64,000 nucleotides of DNA from Thalassotalea insulae (GCF_030161395.1 NZ_BSST01000001.1:4092001-4156000), one strand, 5' to 3'. Counted from the stretch's first letter, positions 44,362 to 54,126 are shown. Made by a program: numbers and translations. The notes: generated by a model from the sequence alone, not told the origin.

Positions 44362-44389
44362 AAAACGCCCATTAGGGCGTTTTTTTTTG
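44362..44389 (+). terminator. Rho-independent terminator after the AGCS symporter
   Basis: AAAACGCCC, loop ATTA, GGGCGTTTT, then more T residues: a short, strong hairpin. Confidence 0.9.
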
Positions 44390-44422
44390 TAGAATATCGG
44401 CAATTAACATTTGGAGTTGTAT

Positions 44423-44752
44423 ATGGCTGTTATTAATTGCCCTAATTGTCGTAAGAAAATTTCTGATAAGGCAAAGTCTTGTTCCCATTGTCATATTGAT
44501 TTAGAGAATCTAGATGAAGAGAAGCTTGCTAATCTCAAACAAATACAAAAGATCAATAAATCGCAACAGATCATGACGGTATCTTTTGTTGCCATGTTAT
44601 TATTTTGTGGCGGCTTCTTATTTTACTATTGGCAGAATGTTCAACCAGGCACCTGGCAATATTACTTTTCTGCGGGCAGTACTGTTGCTGGTTTTGTCTT
44701 ATATATCATCACCCGAATACAACTCATTTTATTAAAGAAAAGTAATAAATAA
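44423..44752 (+). CDS. Zinc-ribbon membrane protein of unknown function
   Basis: ATG 44423 lies six bases after GGAG. The 109-residue protein starts with a zinc ribbon (INCPNCRKKISDKAKSCSHC) followed by a short charged helix and two membrane segments (about 50-70 and 77-97). The ribbon should be on the cytoplasmic side. It ends 1 bp before the YeaC-like gene, so the two are co-translated. The function is not known. Confidence 0.8.
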   Translation: MAVINCPNCRKKISDKAKSCSHCHIDLENLDEEKLANLKQIQKINKSQQIMTVSFVAMLLFCGGFLFYYWQNVQPGTWQYYFSAGSTVAGFVLYIITRIQLILLKKSNK

Positions 44753-44753
44753 T

Positions 44754-45062
44754 ATGGATGTCCTAGCAATAGTCGACACTATGTCGCAAGAAATGTACCT
44801 CAGATTAAAGCATGCTGCAGAAACCGGTAAGTGGCCGGAAGGTGTCCCGGTTGAACAAGCGCAACGTGATTCAGCGCTTCAATTGATTATGGCCTATCAG
44901 GCGAGACACTTAGACTCTGACGAAATGCTGACCATTGGCGCCGATGGTGAAATTGTCAATAAAACGAAACGAGAATTAAAAGATCAGTTCTCCGGTAAGC
45001 ATAAAGACACTGAAGTAACTAAGTGTAATAAGAACAATATAGCCAGGTTTACAGATTTATGA
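44754..45062 (+). CDS. YeaC-like DUF1315 protein
   Basis: The 102-residue protein matches the E. coli YeaC pattern (DUF1315): DTMSQEMYLRLKHAAETGKW followed by PEGVP, LQLIMAYQARHL and a C-terminal basic stretch. The molecular role is unknown. It ends in an ATGA overlap with the DUF349 gene. Confidence 0.85.
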   Translation: MDVLAIVDTMSQEMYLRLKHAAETGKWPEGVPVEQAQRDSALQLIMAYQARHLDSDEMLTIGADGEIVNKTKRELKDQFSGKHKDTEVTKCNKNNIARFTDL

Positions 45063-47863
45063 TTTTTTCTAAGTTTTTTAAAAGCGCTTGGCAAAGTAAA
45101 GATGTCAATGTCAGAATCGCCGCAGTTAATGATGAGCTGGACAGTAGCAATAGTGAAGAGCATCAAATACTGATCACACTATTAGAAAACGATAGTAGCG
45201 AATTGGTTCGCCGCGCAGTGCTGTTGAAGTTGAATAGTTTTTCTTTGTGGCTACAGGCAAGTAGAGAAAATTCTAATAAAAAAGTGCGGGAATATGCGCA
45301 GCAGCAAGTTGAAGCCATTGTACTAGATCAGCATCAAGTTAAGTTATCGCTGGAAGAAAAATACCAGTTTTTAGCTGAAGCCCCTAAAAGCGCGTTACTT
45401 GATGCCTGGCTTAATACGGAAAGTAATATTCAATTAGCGCTGAAAATATTTGAGAAAATAGCTAAACCTCAATTATTGATATCGGTTTTTGCGCACCGGC
45501 AGCAGTTGGAGTTTCAGCTTGCTTTACTTGAACAGGTAGAGAATAAAGAACTGTTAGAAAAGTTGAGTAAAAAAGCAAATCTGCCAGAAGTTAAAAAGAC
45601 TATTACAGATAAAATAGCACTGATAACCGAGCAAGAGCAAAAGCCCGCTAAAATCACTAAAAAAGCGCAGTTAGCATTGGCAAAACTGCTGGCATTAAAA
45701 GATGTTAGTCAATACAGTGAAGTTATCGATAGAAAAGAGAACATCATTAATGAATGGCAATTGCTTGCCAATGAATTTGATTGCTTAGAACAGCCACAAC
45801 AACAAGATTTTCACGACAAGTATCATGACATTAATCAGCAATTAGATAAAATATTTGCGCATAAGGTAGAAGCATTTGAGCAACAAAAAATTGCTCAGCA
45901 ATTAGAGCAACAACGCGCTGAGCAGGGCGTTGCTATTGAAGATAAGTTAGCTGCCTGTGAACAAACCTTAAGTAACTCTATTTTTTCCGATAATGCCATT
46001 AATGAAACGGCTTTTAATAGTGATATCAATGCATTAGTTCAGCAAATTGAAACTTCAGTATTAAGTGAGCAGCAAAAAGCAGATTATCAAGCTAAGTGTC
46101 AGCAGTTACAGCGCAGAGTAGAAAAGTTACCGGAAATTGCAGAGTCAGTTACTGAAGCAACGCATTTGATCTCTAAAATATCGCAGTTAGCCCTGCCAAA
46201 AGAACTATCCCAACTTAATGAAAAAGAAACTCAGTATTTGCAATGGCTAGATAATTTCGATCAGATCAAAAGAAAAGCAGATGGCACGTTACCTGAGTCG
46301 ATTATCAATGCCTATCAAGAAATCGTCACCCAATGGCAACAAGCATTAAAGCCTTTACATCAAGCACAGAAGAAGCATTTTATTCAGGCACAGAAAAAAT
46401 TAGCTGATGTTAAGCGTTTAGTTAATAGTGGTAAGTTTAATGCAGCGTTTGGTGTCTTTAAAAAAGCCGAAACGTTTTATCTAGCACTGAATGATAAGCA
46501 ACAAGCCCGATTAGCAAGAGATTATCAGTTTGCTCAGGATAAAATTAATGAGCTAAGTGACTGGGAACACTATATTGCGACACCGCGTAAACAAGAATTG
46601 TTAGAGCAAATTAAACAATTAGCCCTACAGCCGGTTGATAATCCGTTAGAACAGGCTGCGCTGGTGAAAAAATATCGTCAGCAGTGGAATTTATTAGGAC
46701 ATGCAGAAGACGATAAAGAACAGGCATTAAATAATGACTTTAATCAATTATCCGAACAAGCATTTGCGCCATGTCGTTTATATTATGCCGAGCAGGAAAA
46801 ACTCAGAACTCAGCATTTAGCATTAAGGCAAGAAATTCTTGAGCAAGTAAAAACGTTTAATCAACAGTTATCAAATCAAGAGGTTGATTGGAAGGAGCTT
46901 GACGCTAAGTTAAATCAATTTAAGCAAAAGTGGCGTAATGCTGGTGAAGTTGAACGTTCAAAATACAAGGTGCTAAATGACGAGTTTAATACGTTATTAA
47001 AACCGGCGAAAACAACATTATTCCAACACCAGCAAGATAATATTGCACGTAAGCAAGCATTAATTAATCAGGCTCAGGAACATTTAGCCAGCGAAGAAAT
47101 AGAAAATGCCGCTAAGCAACTAAAACAGCTGCAGATAAAGTGGCGAGAAATAGGTTATTGTGGGCCGAAGCAGGAGAATAGACTCTGGCAAGAGTTTCGC
47201 GCAATAAACGATCAGGTATTTGAGCGAAGAGCCATACTTAATGACAGTCAAAAACAGCAGTCTGCCGAGTTAGAGCAAGCATTTGTCTCACAATTGGAAC
47301 AAATCGTAGCGCAAAGCCAGACGTCAGATTCTATTGAAAACTTAACTAAAGCTTTAGCGGCGCTTAGTGAATTGCAACAGGCAGTTAAACAAAATAGTGG
47401 ATATTTTAGCGGGCTAACGAAAAAAATCACTCAGCAATCTCAGGTAATCGAACAGCAACTTGCTGAGCAAAGAAAACGGGCAAAACAGCAAGATCTTATC
47501 ACCTTGTTTGAGTGTTTAACTCAATTAGCTAGCGGTGGTAAAGATGCTACAGCAGGGGGGGCTACTTTATCTAAACCTTGGCAAAAGAAACTCAATAATA
47601 TTCCAACTAAAGATGCCGACTATCAATTACGTCATCGTCAGACCATAGTGCTAGAGATATTAGCCGGTTTAGATTCTCCCGATGAAGATCAGCAACAGCG
47701 ACTAGCGCTGCAAGTAGAGTTAATGCAAGATCAAATGACGTCAGGCCAGAACATTAACCTTGAGCAGACATTTGTTGATTGGTTAATGCTAGGTCAATTA
47801 ACAGAGCTGGACCTTCCTTTACTCACCAGAGTTAAGCCGATTATATTGGCAAACATTAACTAA
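45059..47863 (+). CDS. Large coiled-coil DUF349 repeat protein
   Basis: The 934-residue cytoplasmic protein is mostly helical and rich in Gln, Glu, Lys and Leu. It carries several DUF349 repeats, seen as W-x-x-x-G units such as FKQKWRNAGEVERSKYKVLN and IKWREIGYCGPKQENRLWQE, and an earlier YRQQWNLLGHAEDDKEQ. The family role is unsettled. The ATGA overlap with the YeaC-like gene means the zinc-ribbon, YeaC-like and DUF349 proteins are probably made together. Confidence 0.85.
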   Translation: MIFSKFFKSAWQSKDVNVRIAAVNDELDSSNSEEHQILITLLENDSSELVRRAVLLKLNSFSLWLQASRENSNKKVREYAQQQVEAIVLDQHQVKLSLEEKYQFLAEAPKSALLDAWLNTESNIQLALKIFEKIAKPQLLISVFAHRQQLEFQLALLEQVENKELLEKLSKKANLPEVKKTITDKIALITEQEQKPAKITKKAQLALAKLLALKDVSQYSEVIDRKENIINEWQLLANEFDCLEQPQQQDFHDKYHDINQQLDKIFAHKVEAFEQQKIAQQLEQQRAEQGVAIEDKLAACEQTLSNSIFSDNAINETAFNSDINALVQQIETSVLSEQQKADYQAKCQQLQRRVEKLPEIAESVTEATHLISKISQLALPKELSQLNEKETQYLQWLDNFDQIKRKADGTLPESIINAYQEIVTQWQQALKPLHQAQKKHFIQAQKKLADVKRLVNSGKFNAAFGVFKKAETFYLALNDKQQARLARDYQFAQDKINELSDWEHYIATPRKQELLEQIKQLALQPVDNPLEQAALVKKYRQQWNLLGHAEDDKEQALNNDFNQLSEQAFAPCRLYYAEQEKLRTQHLALRQEILEQVKTFNQQLSNQEVDWKELDAKLNQFKQKWRNAGEVERSKYKVLNDEFNTLLKPAKTTLFQHQQDNIARKQALINQAQEHLASEEIENAAKQLKQLQIKWREIGYCGPKQENRLWQEFRAINDQVFERRAILNDSQKQQSAELEQAFVSQLEQIVAQSQTSDSIENLTKALAALSELQQAVKQNSGYFSGLTKKITQQSQVIEQQLAEQRKRAKQQDLITLFECLTQLASGGKDATAGGATLSKPWQKKLNNIPTKDADYQLRHRQTIVLEILAGLDSPDEDQQQRLALQVELMQDQMTSGQNINLEQTFVDWLMLGQLTELDLPLLTRVKPIILANIN

Positions 47864-47880
47864 AAATAAATGCCTACACT

Positions 47881-47911
47881 ATGCTGTCAGCACTATAGCG
47901 GCTGACAGCAT
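47881..47911 (+). repeat. Perfect 11-bp inverted repeat after the DUF349 gene
   Basis: ATGCTGTCAGC (47881-47891) and GCTGACAGCAT (47901-47911) with a 9-nt loop, 17 bp past the stop. There is no T tract, so it is not a standard intrinsic terminator; it may act with Rho, protect the 3' end or bind a protein. Confidence 0.6.
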
Positions 47912-48075
47912 AAACTGAGTTTGTCGCGAATAAAGCCCGTATTTATCAAGGGCAACTCTCAGCTATTTCTTAATTAACTTTTATTTTCAGCAGTCGTTTT
48001 ATTTTCTTATTGACCTAAACCTAACTTAAGGTTTTACCCTGTCCTTAATAATAGTGTTTTAAAGAGAATAATAAC

Positions 48076-48381
48076 GTGAGAACTATCACTTTCCAGAATG
48101 CCCACCTTTTAATGATGATGGCCATATTAATGGCCGCAAGCTCTTTTCCAATTGCGTCACTGATCACGAATGAACTTCCACCCGCCGTGTTAATGTTCTT
48201 TAGATTTTTACTGGCAGCTAGTTTTTTTGCTCCTCTGGTTTTTATTAAGCATGGTGTTGCCTTACCTAAAATTGCGGATTTGCTGAGATATACCATGTTA
48301 ACTATGCCATCGGTTGGTTTTTTTTGGTGTATGTTTGAAAGTCTAAAATACACAAGTGTAATAATTTGCCAGGAGATTTAA
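48076..48381 (+). pseudogene. Truncated EamA/DMT-family transporter
   Basis: A GTG start gives 101 residues that match the first third of an EamA transporter: HLLMMMAILMAASSFPIASL, ELPPAVLMFFRFLLAASFF and a third helix ending KYTS. The family normally has ten helices in about 300 residues. After SLKYTS the frame breaks into IICQEI and stop, and no continuation is found in any frame before the next gene. A deletion joining it to the upstream region of the binding-protein gene is likely. It is unlikely to transport. Confidence 0.75.
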
Positions 48382-48436
48382 CCTACTTAATAGAGCGACA
48401 CTGCTATAGTTAAGCTAGTAATAGGGGGAGCTCTCG

Positions 48437-49528
48437 ATGGTGAAATGCTTAACTGTGTTATTGACTATTTTGATTCATAATACTTGCCTGGCGATTAATG
48501 TCACCTTTATTAATCCATCGGTACCAGGTACAGCATTTTGGGATCGCGTCAGTGCCGCAGCTGTAGCTGCTGCCGATGATTTCGATATCCAATTAACTAT
48601 TCTTTATGGCCGTGATAACCGTATCTTTCAATATAAAGCAATCGAGCAAGCAATCGCTGCAGAAATAACGCCAGACTATATTATTTTTATGCCTTATGAC
48701 GGTAATGCCGTGCAAAGTTATGACTTAATCGAAGCTGCGAAAATTCCGTTTGTTACCATAGAGCGTACTTTACAACCTACAGAGCAGGCTGAGCTTGGAC
48801 AACCACAACAAAAGTATCACTACTGGTTGGGAGAAATTTTTCATAATAATGTTAATGCTGGAAAATTACTGGCAGATGCCCTAATCGAACAGGCTGTTAA
48901 GGGAGCAAATAAAAAATCACTTACTGCTATAGGTATCGCCGGCAGTTTTAGCGGTGAATCGAATCAGCGCGCCGAAGGCCTTAAGCAAAGTATTGATGCC
49001 CATCACAATATTGAGCTATTACAAGTAGTCCCTGCTATCTGGAGCCGTGAACGTAGTCGACATATTATTTTGCAGTTAACCGAGCGCTTTGGTGATATAG
49101 ATATAGCTTGGGCAGCGTCTGATAGCATGGCGTTAGGCGTGCTGGATTCGTTAAAAAGTGGTTACGATAAAATGAACCCTAAGCTAGCAATCGGAGGTAT
49201 CGACTGGACGGTTGAGGCGATACAAGCAGTTAAACAGGGGGACTTAGCCGCCAGTGTTGGCGGGCATATTATGCAAACAGCATGGGCATTGGTAAAAATC
49301 TACGATCATCATCGTGGCATTAAGGTGTTTACTAAAGGCAAAAATAGCGAGAGTTATGACTTAGAAGTGATCCATAATAAAAATATCATGCATTACTTTA
49401 TTTTAGCGAACAAAGTGAATTGGCGAGCAGTTAATTTTAAACAATTCACTCGTTCTTATACTAAGCAAGATCATTATCAATTTTCTTTTCGCTTAATTAT
49501 AGAAGCACTGAATAATAACAGTGATTAA
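48437..49528 (+). CDS. Orphan periplasmic sugar-type binding protein
   Basis: A strong GGGGGAG precedes the ATG. The 363-residue protein has a signal peptide (about 1-18, ending CLA) and the type-I periplasmic binding fold: NVTFINPSVPGTAFWDRV, DYIIFMPYDGNAVQSYDLIE, AASDSMALGVLDSLKSG and the lid IGGIDWTVEAIQAVKQGDLA. No ABC permease or ATPase and no kinase are beside it, so it may work with a distant sensor, as LuxP does, or with a transporter elsewhere. It ends in a 4-bp stop overlap with convergent ansA. Confidence 0.82.
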   Translation: MVKCLTVLLTILIHNTCLAINVTFINPSVPGTAFWDRVSAAAVAAADDFDIQLTILYGRDNRIFQYKAIEQAIAAEITPDYIIFMPYDGNAVQSYDLIEAAKIPFVTIERTLQPTEQAELGQPQQKYHYWLGEIFHNNVNAGKLLADALIEQAVKGANKKSLTAIGIAGSFSGESNQRAEGLKQSIDAHHNIELLQVVPAIWSRERSRHIILQLTERFGDIDIAWAASDSMALGVLDSLKSGYDKMNPKLAIGGIDWTVEAIQAVKQGDLAASVGGHIMQTAWALVKIYDHHRGIKVFTKGKNSESYDLEVIHNKNIMHYFILANKVNWRAVNFKQFTRSYTKQDHYQFSFRLIIEALNNNSD

Positions 49529-50532
49529 GCGCTTAATTCTCCGCGCAAACTTCTAATAAATGCCTGCTTGATCTCTTCGTTACTTAGTCCCTGACTCAGT
49601 AAATAATGTAATTTAGTTAATGCAGCTTCCAATGTCATATCCTGGCCACTGATCACGCCGCATTGACTAAGGGATGTTCCCGTTGCGTAACCTTCCATAT
49701 TGACATTGCCTTTAATACATTGGCTACAGTTAACAATAATGATCCCTTGCTTATTCGCTTTCGCCAAACAATCTAGTAACGCTTTGTCTTGTGGCGCATT
49801 ACCAACGCCATAACTCCTAAGAATGAGCGCTTTAACAGGCTGCTGAATTATATTTTCAACGAGTTGGCTATTGATGCCCGGATAAAGATGGACAACACCA
49901 ATCGGTTGCGGAGTAATAGGGGTAAGCGTTAATGGCGTATTTTCCGGTTCGGTAATGGTGCCATTGATCACTTTAATATTGATACCAGCTTCTAATAACG
50001 GTGACATATTAGGAGAATCAAAAGCGTTAAAACCGTCGGCATAGGCTTTAATCGAGCGATTACCACGAAACAGCCGATTATTAAAAAACAGGCCGACTTC
50101 ACTAATTGGATAGTTAGCGGCAATATAGAGAGAATTTAATAAATTGACCTGCCCATCAGAGCGCAACTGACTAAAGGGAATTTGAGAACCGGTGACGATT
50201 ACAGGCTTACTAAGGTTTTCAAACATAAAAGATAATGCCGAGCTGGTATAAGCCATGGTATCTGTGCCATGCAAGACGATAAAACCATCATATTCATGGT
50301 AGTGCTGCTTAATATCATCGGCGATCCGTTGCCAGTCAATCGGTGTCATATTTGACGAGTCAATTAACGGGCTATATTCATGCAAGGTAAATTCCGGCAT
50401 TTCTTCGCGGTAAAAGTCTGGCATATTCTGAATTGATTCGGTTAAATGTCCTGGGACTGGGATATAACCATGAACACTGGCTTTCATCCCGATTGTGCCA
50501 CCAGTATAGGCGATGTAGATGTGTTTTTTCAT
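49525..50532 (-). CDS. ansA: Type I (cytoplasmic) L-asparaginase
   Basis: The 335-residue enzyme has both catalytic threonine motifs: YTGGTIGM and VLHGTDTMAYTSSAL, plus the SDGQVNLLNS region. It lacks a signal peptide, which separates it from periplasmic AnsB. It deamidates asparagine to aspartate. It is 68 bp after sppA on the same strand, the conserved sppA-ansA order. Confidence 0.95.
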   Translation of the reverse strand: MKKHIYIAYTGGTIGMKASVHGYIPVPGHLTESIQNMPDFYREEMPEFTLHEYSPLIDSSNMTPIDWQRIADDIKQHYHEYDGFIVLHGTDTMAYTSSALSFMFENLSKPVIVTGSQIPFSQLRSDGQVNLLNSLYIAANYPISEVGLFFNNRLFRGNRSIKAYADGFNAFDSPNMSPLLEAGINIKVINGTITEPENTPLTLTPITPQPIGVVHLYPGINSQLVENIIQQPVKALILRSYGVGNAPQDKALLDCLAKANKQGIIIVNCSQCIKGNVNMEGYATGTSLSQCGVISGQDMTLEAALTKLHYLLSQGLSNEEIKQAFIRSLRGELSA

Positions 50533-50600
50533 TAATTGTTGACCAAAAAACTATAACCTCAATTAGATGAGGTTATAGTAGCAAAGTTAGGGGGAGAAAC

Positions 50601-52457
50601 TTAGTTTATTTCGCAGCCGAGGCAATGTGAATAGATACCCTGTGGATCATTTAATTCACTAACACGTTGATATTCTTGTTTCAGTTTGACTAATGCTTGC
50701 TCAAAACTGTTCAACTGATGAACTGAATCAGTCGGGAAAAATTTAACCGCTCGACCGAACAGGTTTTGTAAAAACAGGTCTTGTGGTGTAAATTCTTTCT
50801 CGATTAATAACGTATCATAATCTGATAAATTTGCCATTGCTGCCGCATCATCTATTGCCCGCTCTAAGCCGGCAAGCTCATCGACTAATCCTAGTTCTTT
50901 TGCTTTAATTCCAGACCACACTCTGCCTTGGGCTATAGCATCAACTTGTTGCAAGCTCATGTGTCTGTTTTGCGCAACTAGTTCGATAAAGTCCTGATAT
51001 CCGCGTTCAATACCAAGCTGTAAAATATCTGCCATTTCTTTGCTTAACGGGCGGGTAAGACCAAAGCCAGCAAAATCTGTAGTGCCGACACCGTCAGTAT
51101 GGATCCCCAACTGGCTAAGGGAGTTTTCCAGTGTCATAAAAAAGCCAAAGATGCCGATTGAACCTGTGATAGTGGTTGGTGCAGCATAAATTTTATCTGC
51201 AGCAGCAGATATCCAGTAACCACCCGATGCAGCGACACTGCCCATTGATGCGATAACCGGCTTACCAGCTTCTTTTAATAACTCAACTTCTTGTCTAATA
51301 ATATCAGAGGCATAAGCGCTGCCTCCCGGACTATCGACCCTTAAGACAACGGCTTTTACTTGTTTATTTAAACGGGCCTTTCGTAGATATTTGGCAGTGC
51401 TGTCGCCACCAATAGTGCCTGGCTTTTGTGTGCCGTCTAGAATCGTTCCTTTCGCCACGATAACCGCAACTTTATCCGTGGCAGGATCGGTAAAAGGAAA
51501 TGCCGGTTTAATGCTTTTTAAGTAACGTTTAAAGGAAATATGGTTAAAGCTATTATGTTTATCTTTGCCCACTAAATCTATCATTGCACTGCGAATTTGC
51601 TCACGCGTTTTCAGTGCATCAACCCAATGATTATTGAGGGCGTATTGAGCAATTTTGCCATCAACTTTCTCTAATTTTTCTAATAAAGCAGTTGAGGTTT
51701 CATCAAAATTATCGACGCTAAACTCTCGTTGCTGTGCAACATCTGCTTTGTATTGCTGCCATAAATCATTTAACCAAGCGAGGTTGGCTTCTTTAGCTGC
51801 CGGTGACATATCGTCTCGCATATAAGGCTCAACAGCTGATTTATAAGTACCAACCCTAAATATATGCTGACTAACAGATAATTTCTCCAGCGCAGATTTA
51901 AAGTACATTTGATAGCGGCCATAACCATCAAGTAGCATCCAGCCGTTAGGGTTAAGCCAGATTTCATCAGCATAAGAGGCGAGGTAATACTGGTCCTGTA
52001 AATATTGATCGTCGAAAGCGATAATTTTTTTACCGCTGGTTTTAAATGCCTCCAGATGATCGGCGATGATCCTGAGTTTAGTCAGACCAGCTCGTCTCAT
52101 ATCTTTAAGTTTTAAGACTAATACCTGAATGCGGTTATCATCTTTTGCTGCATCAATCACATCGGTAATATCAGAAAGTAATACTTCTGGGCGCTCATTG
52201 GGTTGATCTAATGCTTCATTTAAGAATGCATCCATCGGGGCGATTTCAACTTTTTGCTCGACAATATCTCCAGAGATATTCAGCACCAGCGCAGCGCGGT
52301 CTGGTACTATTACTTGTTCTTCTTCACTGAATATCGCTATCAGTAAGACAAAGAGCAAAATGAAAAACACTAGGTTAATAATAATTTTGCGAGACAGATT
52401 TAATAATTGGAACAGACTTTTACTTATACGGCGAATTGCACTTGGATGTTCGTTCAT
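50601..52457 (-). CDS. sppA: Signal peptide peptidase SppA, 67K type
   Basis: The 618-residue protein has one N-terminal membrane segment (IIINLVFFILLFVLLIAIF) and tandem SppA domains, as in E. coli. The catalytic lysine lies in the first half (FRVGTYKSAVEPYMRDD) and the serine in the second (MGSVAASGGYW), preceded by VDSPGGSAYASD. It degrades cleaved signal peptides in the inner membrane, active site on the periplasmic side. Confidence 0.96.
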   Translation of the reverse strand: MNEHPSAIRRISKSLFQLLNLSRKIIINLVFFILLFVLLIAIFSEEEQVIVPDRAALVLNISGDIVEQKVEIAPMDAFLNEALDQPNERPEVLLSDITDVIDAAKDDNRIQVLVLKLKDMRRAGLTKLRIIADHLEAFKTSGKKIIAFDDQYLQDQYYLASYADEIWLNPNGWMLLDGYGRYQMYFKSALEKLSVSQHIFRVGTYKSAVEPYMRDDMSPAAKEANLAWLNDLWQQYKADVAQQREFSVDNFDETSTALLEKLEKVDGKIAQYALNNHWVDALKTREQIRSAMIDLVGKDKHNSFNHISFKRYLKSIKPAFPFTDPATDKVAVIVAKGTILDGTQKPGTIGGDSTAKYLRKARLNKQVKAVVLRVDSPGGSAYASDIIRQEVELLKEAGKPVIASMGSVAASGGYWISAAADKIYAAPTTITGSIGIFGFFMTLENSLSQLGIHTDGVGTTDFAGFGLTRPLSKEMADILQLGIERGYQDFIELVAQNRHMSLQQVDAIAQGRVWSGIKAKELGLVDELAGLERAIDDAAAMANLSDYDTLLIEKEFTPQDLFLQNLFGRAVKFFPTDSVHQLNSFEQALVKLKQEYQRVSELNDPQGIYSHCLGCEIN

Positions 52458-52610
52458 AACAAGGCGTAATTGATTGGTGATACTAGTTATTTTACTGAAT
52501 AGTTTTGCTGAACAGTAGTAGTAGATGTAAATAAATTTGTCTGTGAAATGAATTTGGTCATTTTAGGTTCCTATAATTAATAACCACCACTTTTATACAA
52601 TTAACTTGAT

Positions 52611-53315
52611 ATGACTATTTTTTCTTTTTATTACCGCGCGATGAAACAGCTTAAATGTTTGGATGGCGTAACTGCACTATTGATCCGATTATATTTAGCA
52701 CCGATATTTATTATGGCAGGTTATAGTAAGCTACAACTATCTGCTGCTGACGTTAGCGGAGTATCTGCTTTATTTGCAAAAGCTGATGTCGTTGCCTGGT
52801 TTGGTAATTCACAATGGGGCTTGGGTTTACCATTTCCTGAACTGTTGGCCAATCTTGCCGCCTGGACAGAGTTCTTTGGTGGTTGGTTATTGTTGTTAGG
52901 TCTGTTAACACGTTTAGTCAGTATTCCGTTGTTATTTACTATGATGGTAGCTGCAACCACAGTGCATATTGATAATGGCTGGTTTGCTATTACACCAACC
53001 AATGCAGAGATCAGTCCGGCTAAAGTTTTTAGCTGGCTAGGCAGTGACCGAGCGGAGCAAAGCTTAGTTAACAGTGAACAAGCTAGCGAACGATTAGCTC
53101 GGATGCGAGATATTTTAGAAGAAAATGGCCACACGTCCTGGCTTTATGAAAAGGGCAATATAGTCATTTTAAATAATGGCATTGAATTCGCTGCTACTTA
53201 TTTTATTTTGCTCTTAGCATTGTTGTTGATTGGCGCTGGGCGATTTACCAGCCTTGACTATTACCTGTATACTTATTATTTAAAACCAAAATTAGAGAAT
53301 AATAAGTATTTATGA
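52611..53315 (+). CDS. DoxX-family membrane protein
   Basis: The 234-residue protein has DoxX features: RLYLAPIFIMAGYSKLQ near the N-terminus, AWTEFFGGWLLLLGLLTRL and about four helices, with an inserted polar segment (about 130-180). DoxX proteins are linked to redox or sulfur chemistry in some bacteria, but no function is assigned here. It is divergent from sppA and overlaps the nitroreductase gene by 4 nt (ATGA). Confidence 0.85.
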   Translation: MTIFSFYYRAMKQLKCLDGVTALLIRLYLAPIFIMAGYSKLQLSAADVSGVSALFAKADVVAWFGNSQWGLGLPFPELLANLAAWTEFFGGWLLLLGLLTRLVSIPLLFTMMVAATTVHIDNGWFAITPTNAEISPAKVFSWLGSDRAEQSLVNSEQASERLARMRDILEENGHTSWLYEKGNIVILNNGIEFAATYFILLLALLLIGAGRFTSLDYYLYTYYLKPKLENNKYL

Positions 53316-53860
53316 ATGCCTTAGAGCTTTTATTAACACGACAGTCTTGTTCATTACTAACGACACCAGCGCCTAGCTCCGATCAGTTAACGACAATATT
53401 AACTGCGGGTATGAGGGTACCAGATCATGCGGCGCTTAAACCTTATCATTTTACTGTGGTAGAGAATGAAGGTCTAAAGAAACTCAGTGATATTTTTGTT
53501 CAGGCGATAGCTGATGAAGTCAGTGATAACACTAAATTAGAAAAAACAGCGAATATGCCATTTCGCGCACCGTTGATTATTGTTGTTTCTACTTGTTATC
53601 AAGAGCACGAAAAAGTACCAGCTCATGAACAATTGATCACCGCAGGCTGCGCTGTGCAAGCGATGCAAATGGCAGCGTTTGCCTTAGGTTATGGTGCAAT
53701 TTGGCGCACTGGTGAGTTAAGTCTAAATGCTAAGGTCAAGCAGGGGCTTAATATTAAGGTAGATGACGATATTACCGGCTTTTTATATTTAGGTACGCCA
53801 TCGAAGCAGTTACCGACAAAGGAAACTAAGTTTTTTCAAGAGAAAGTAAGTTATTTTTAG
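53312..53860 (+). CDS. Nitroreductase-family flavoprotein (YdjA-like)
   Basis: The 182-residue protein has the compact YdjA-type layout: LLTRQSCSLLTTPAPSSDQL, AGMRVPDHAALKPYHFTVV and AFALGYGAIWRTGELSLN, consistent with FMN binding. In E. coli ydjA neighbours sppA and ansA, and the same genes are together here. The natural electron acceptor is unknown. Confidence 0.87.
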   Translation: MNALELLLTRQSCSLLTTPAPSSDQLTTILTAGMRVPDHAALKPYHFTVVENEGLKKLSDIFVQAIADEVSDNTKLEKTANMPFRAPLIIVVSTCYQEHEKVPAHEQLITAGCAVQAMQMAAFALGYGAIWRTGELSLNAKVKQGLNIKVDDDITGFLYLGTPSKQLPTKETKFFQEKVSYF

Positions 53861-53952
53861 CTGTTTAATTAGTTAACTTCTTATGAATAGAGCGTCTCTT
53901 ATAAAATTCATGTCGATGGCTTTAGAAGAATCTAAAAAAGCACTGCACTCCT

Positions 53953-54010
53953 TGCCACCGTGCTTTGCCTTTCATTCTTACACATGATCTGTGTGCCACT
54001 GTGCTTTGCC
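53953..54010 (+). repeat. Direct repeat pair, 17 bp, 41 bp apart
   Basis: TGCCACCGTGCTTTGCC (53953-53969) and TGCCACTGTGCTTTGCC (53994-54010) differ at one base. ACACA/TGTGT arms lie between them. Confidence 0.7.
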
Positions 54011-54126
54011 ATTATCCTTGATGGCAATAGCTAGGATTGAATGTTTCATCCAGACATTTTGCTAAAAGCAGCCCTATGCTTACTACATATCAAAGTCGTT
54101 TGCGGTGGTGGGCGGCAAGGGGATTT

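Noticed and set aside
48045..48353. 102-residue frame antisense to the EamA fragment
   Set aside because: The + strand translation matches a transporter family; the antisense has no recognisable feature.
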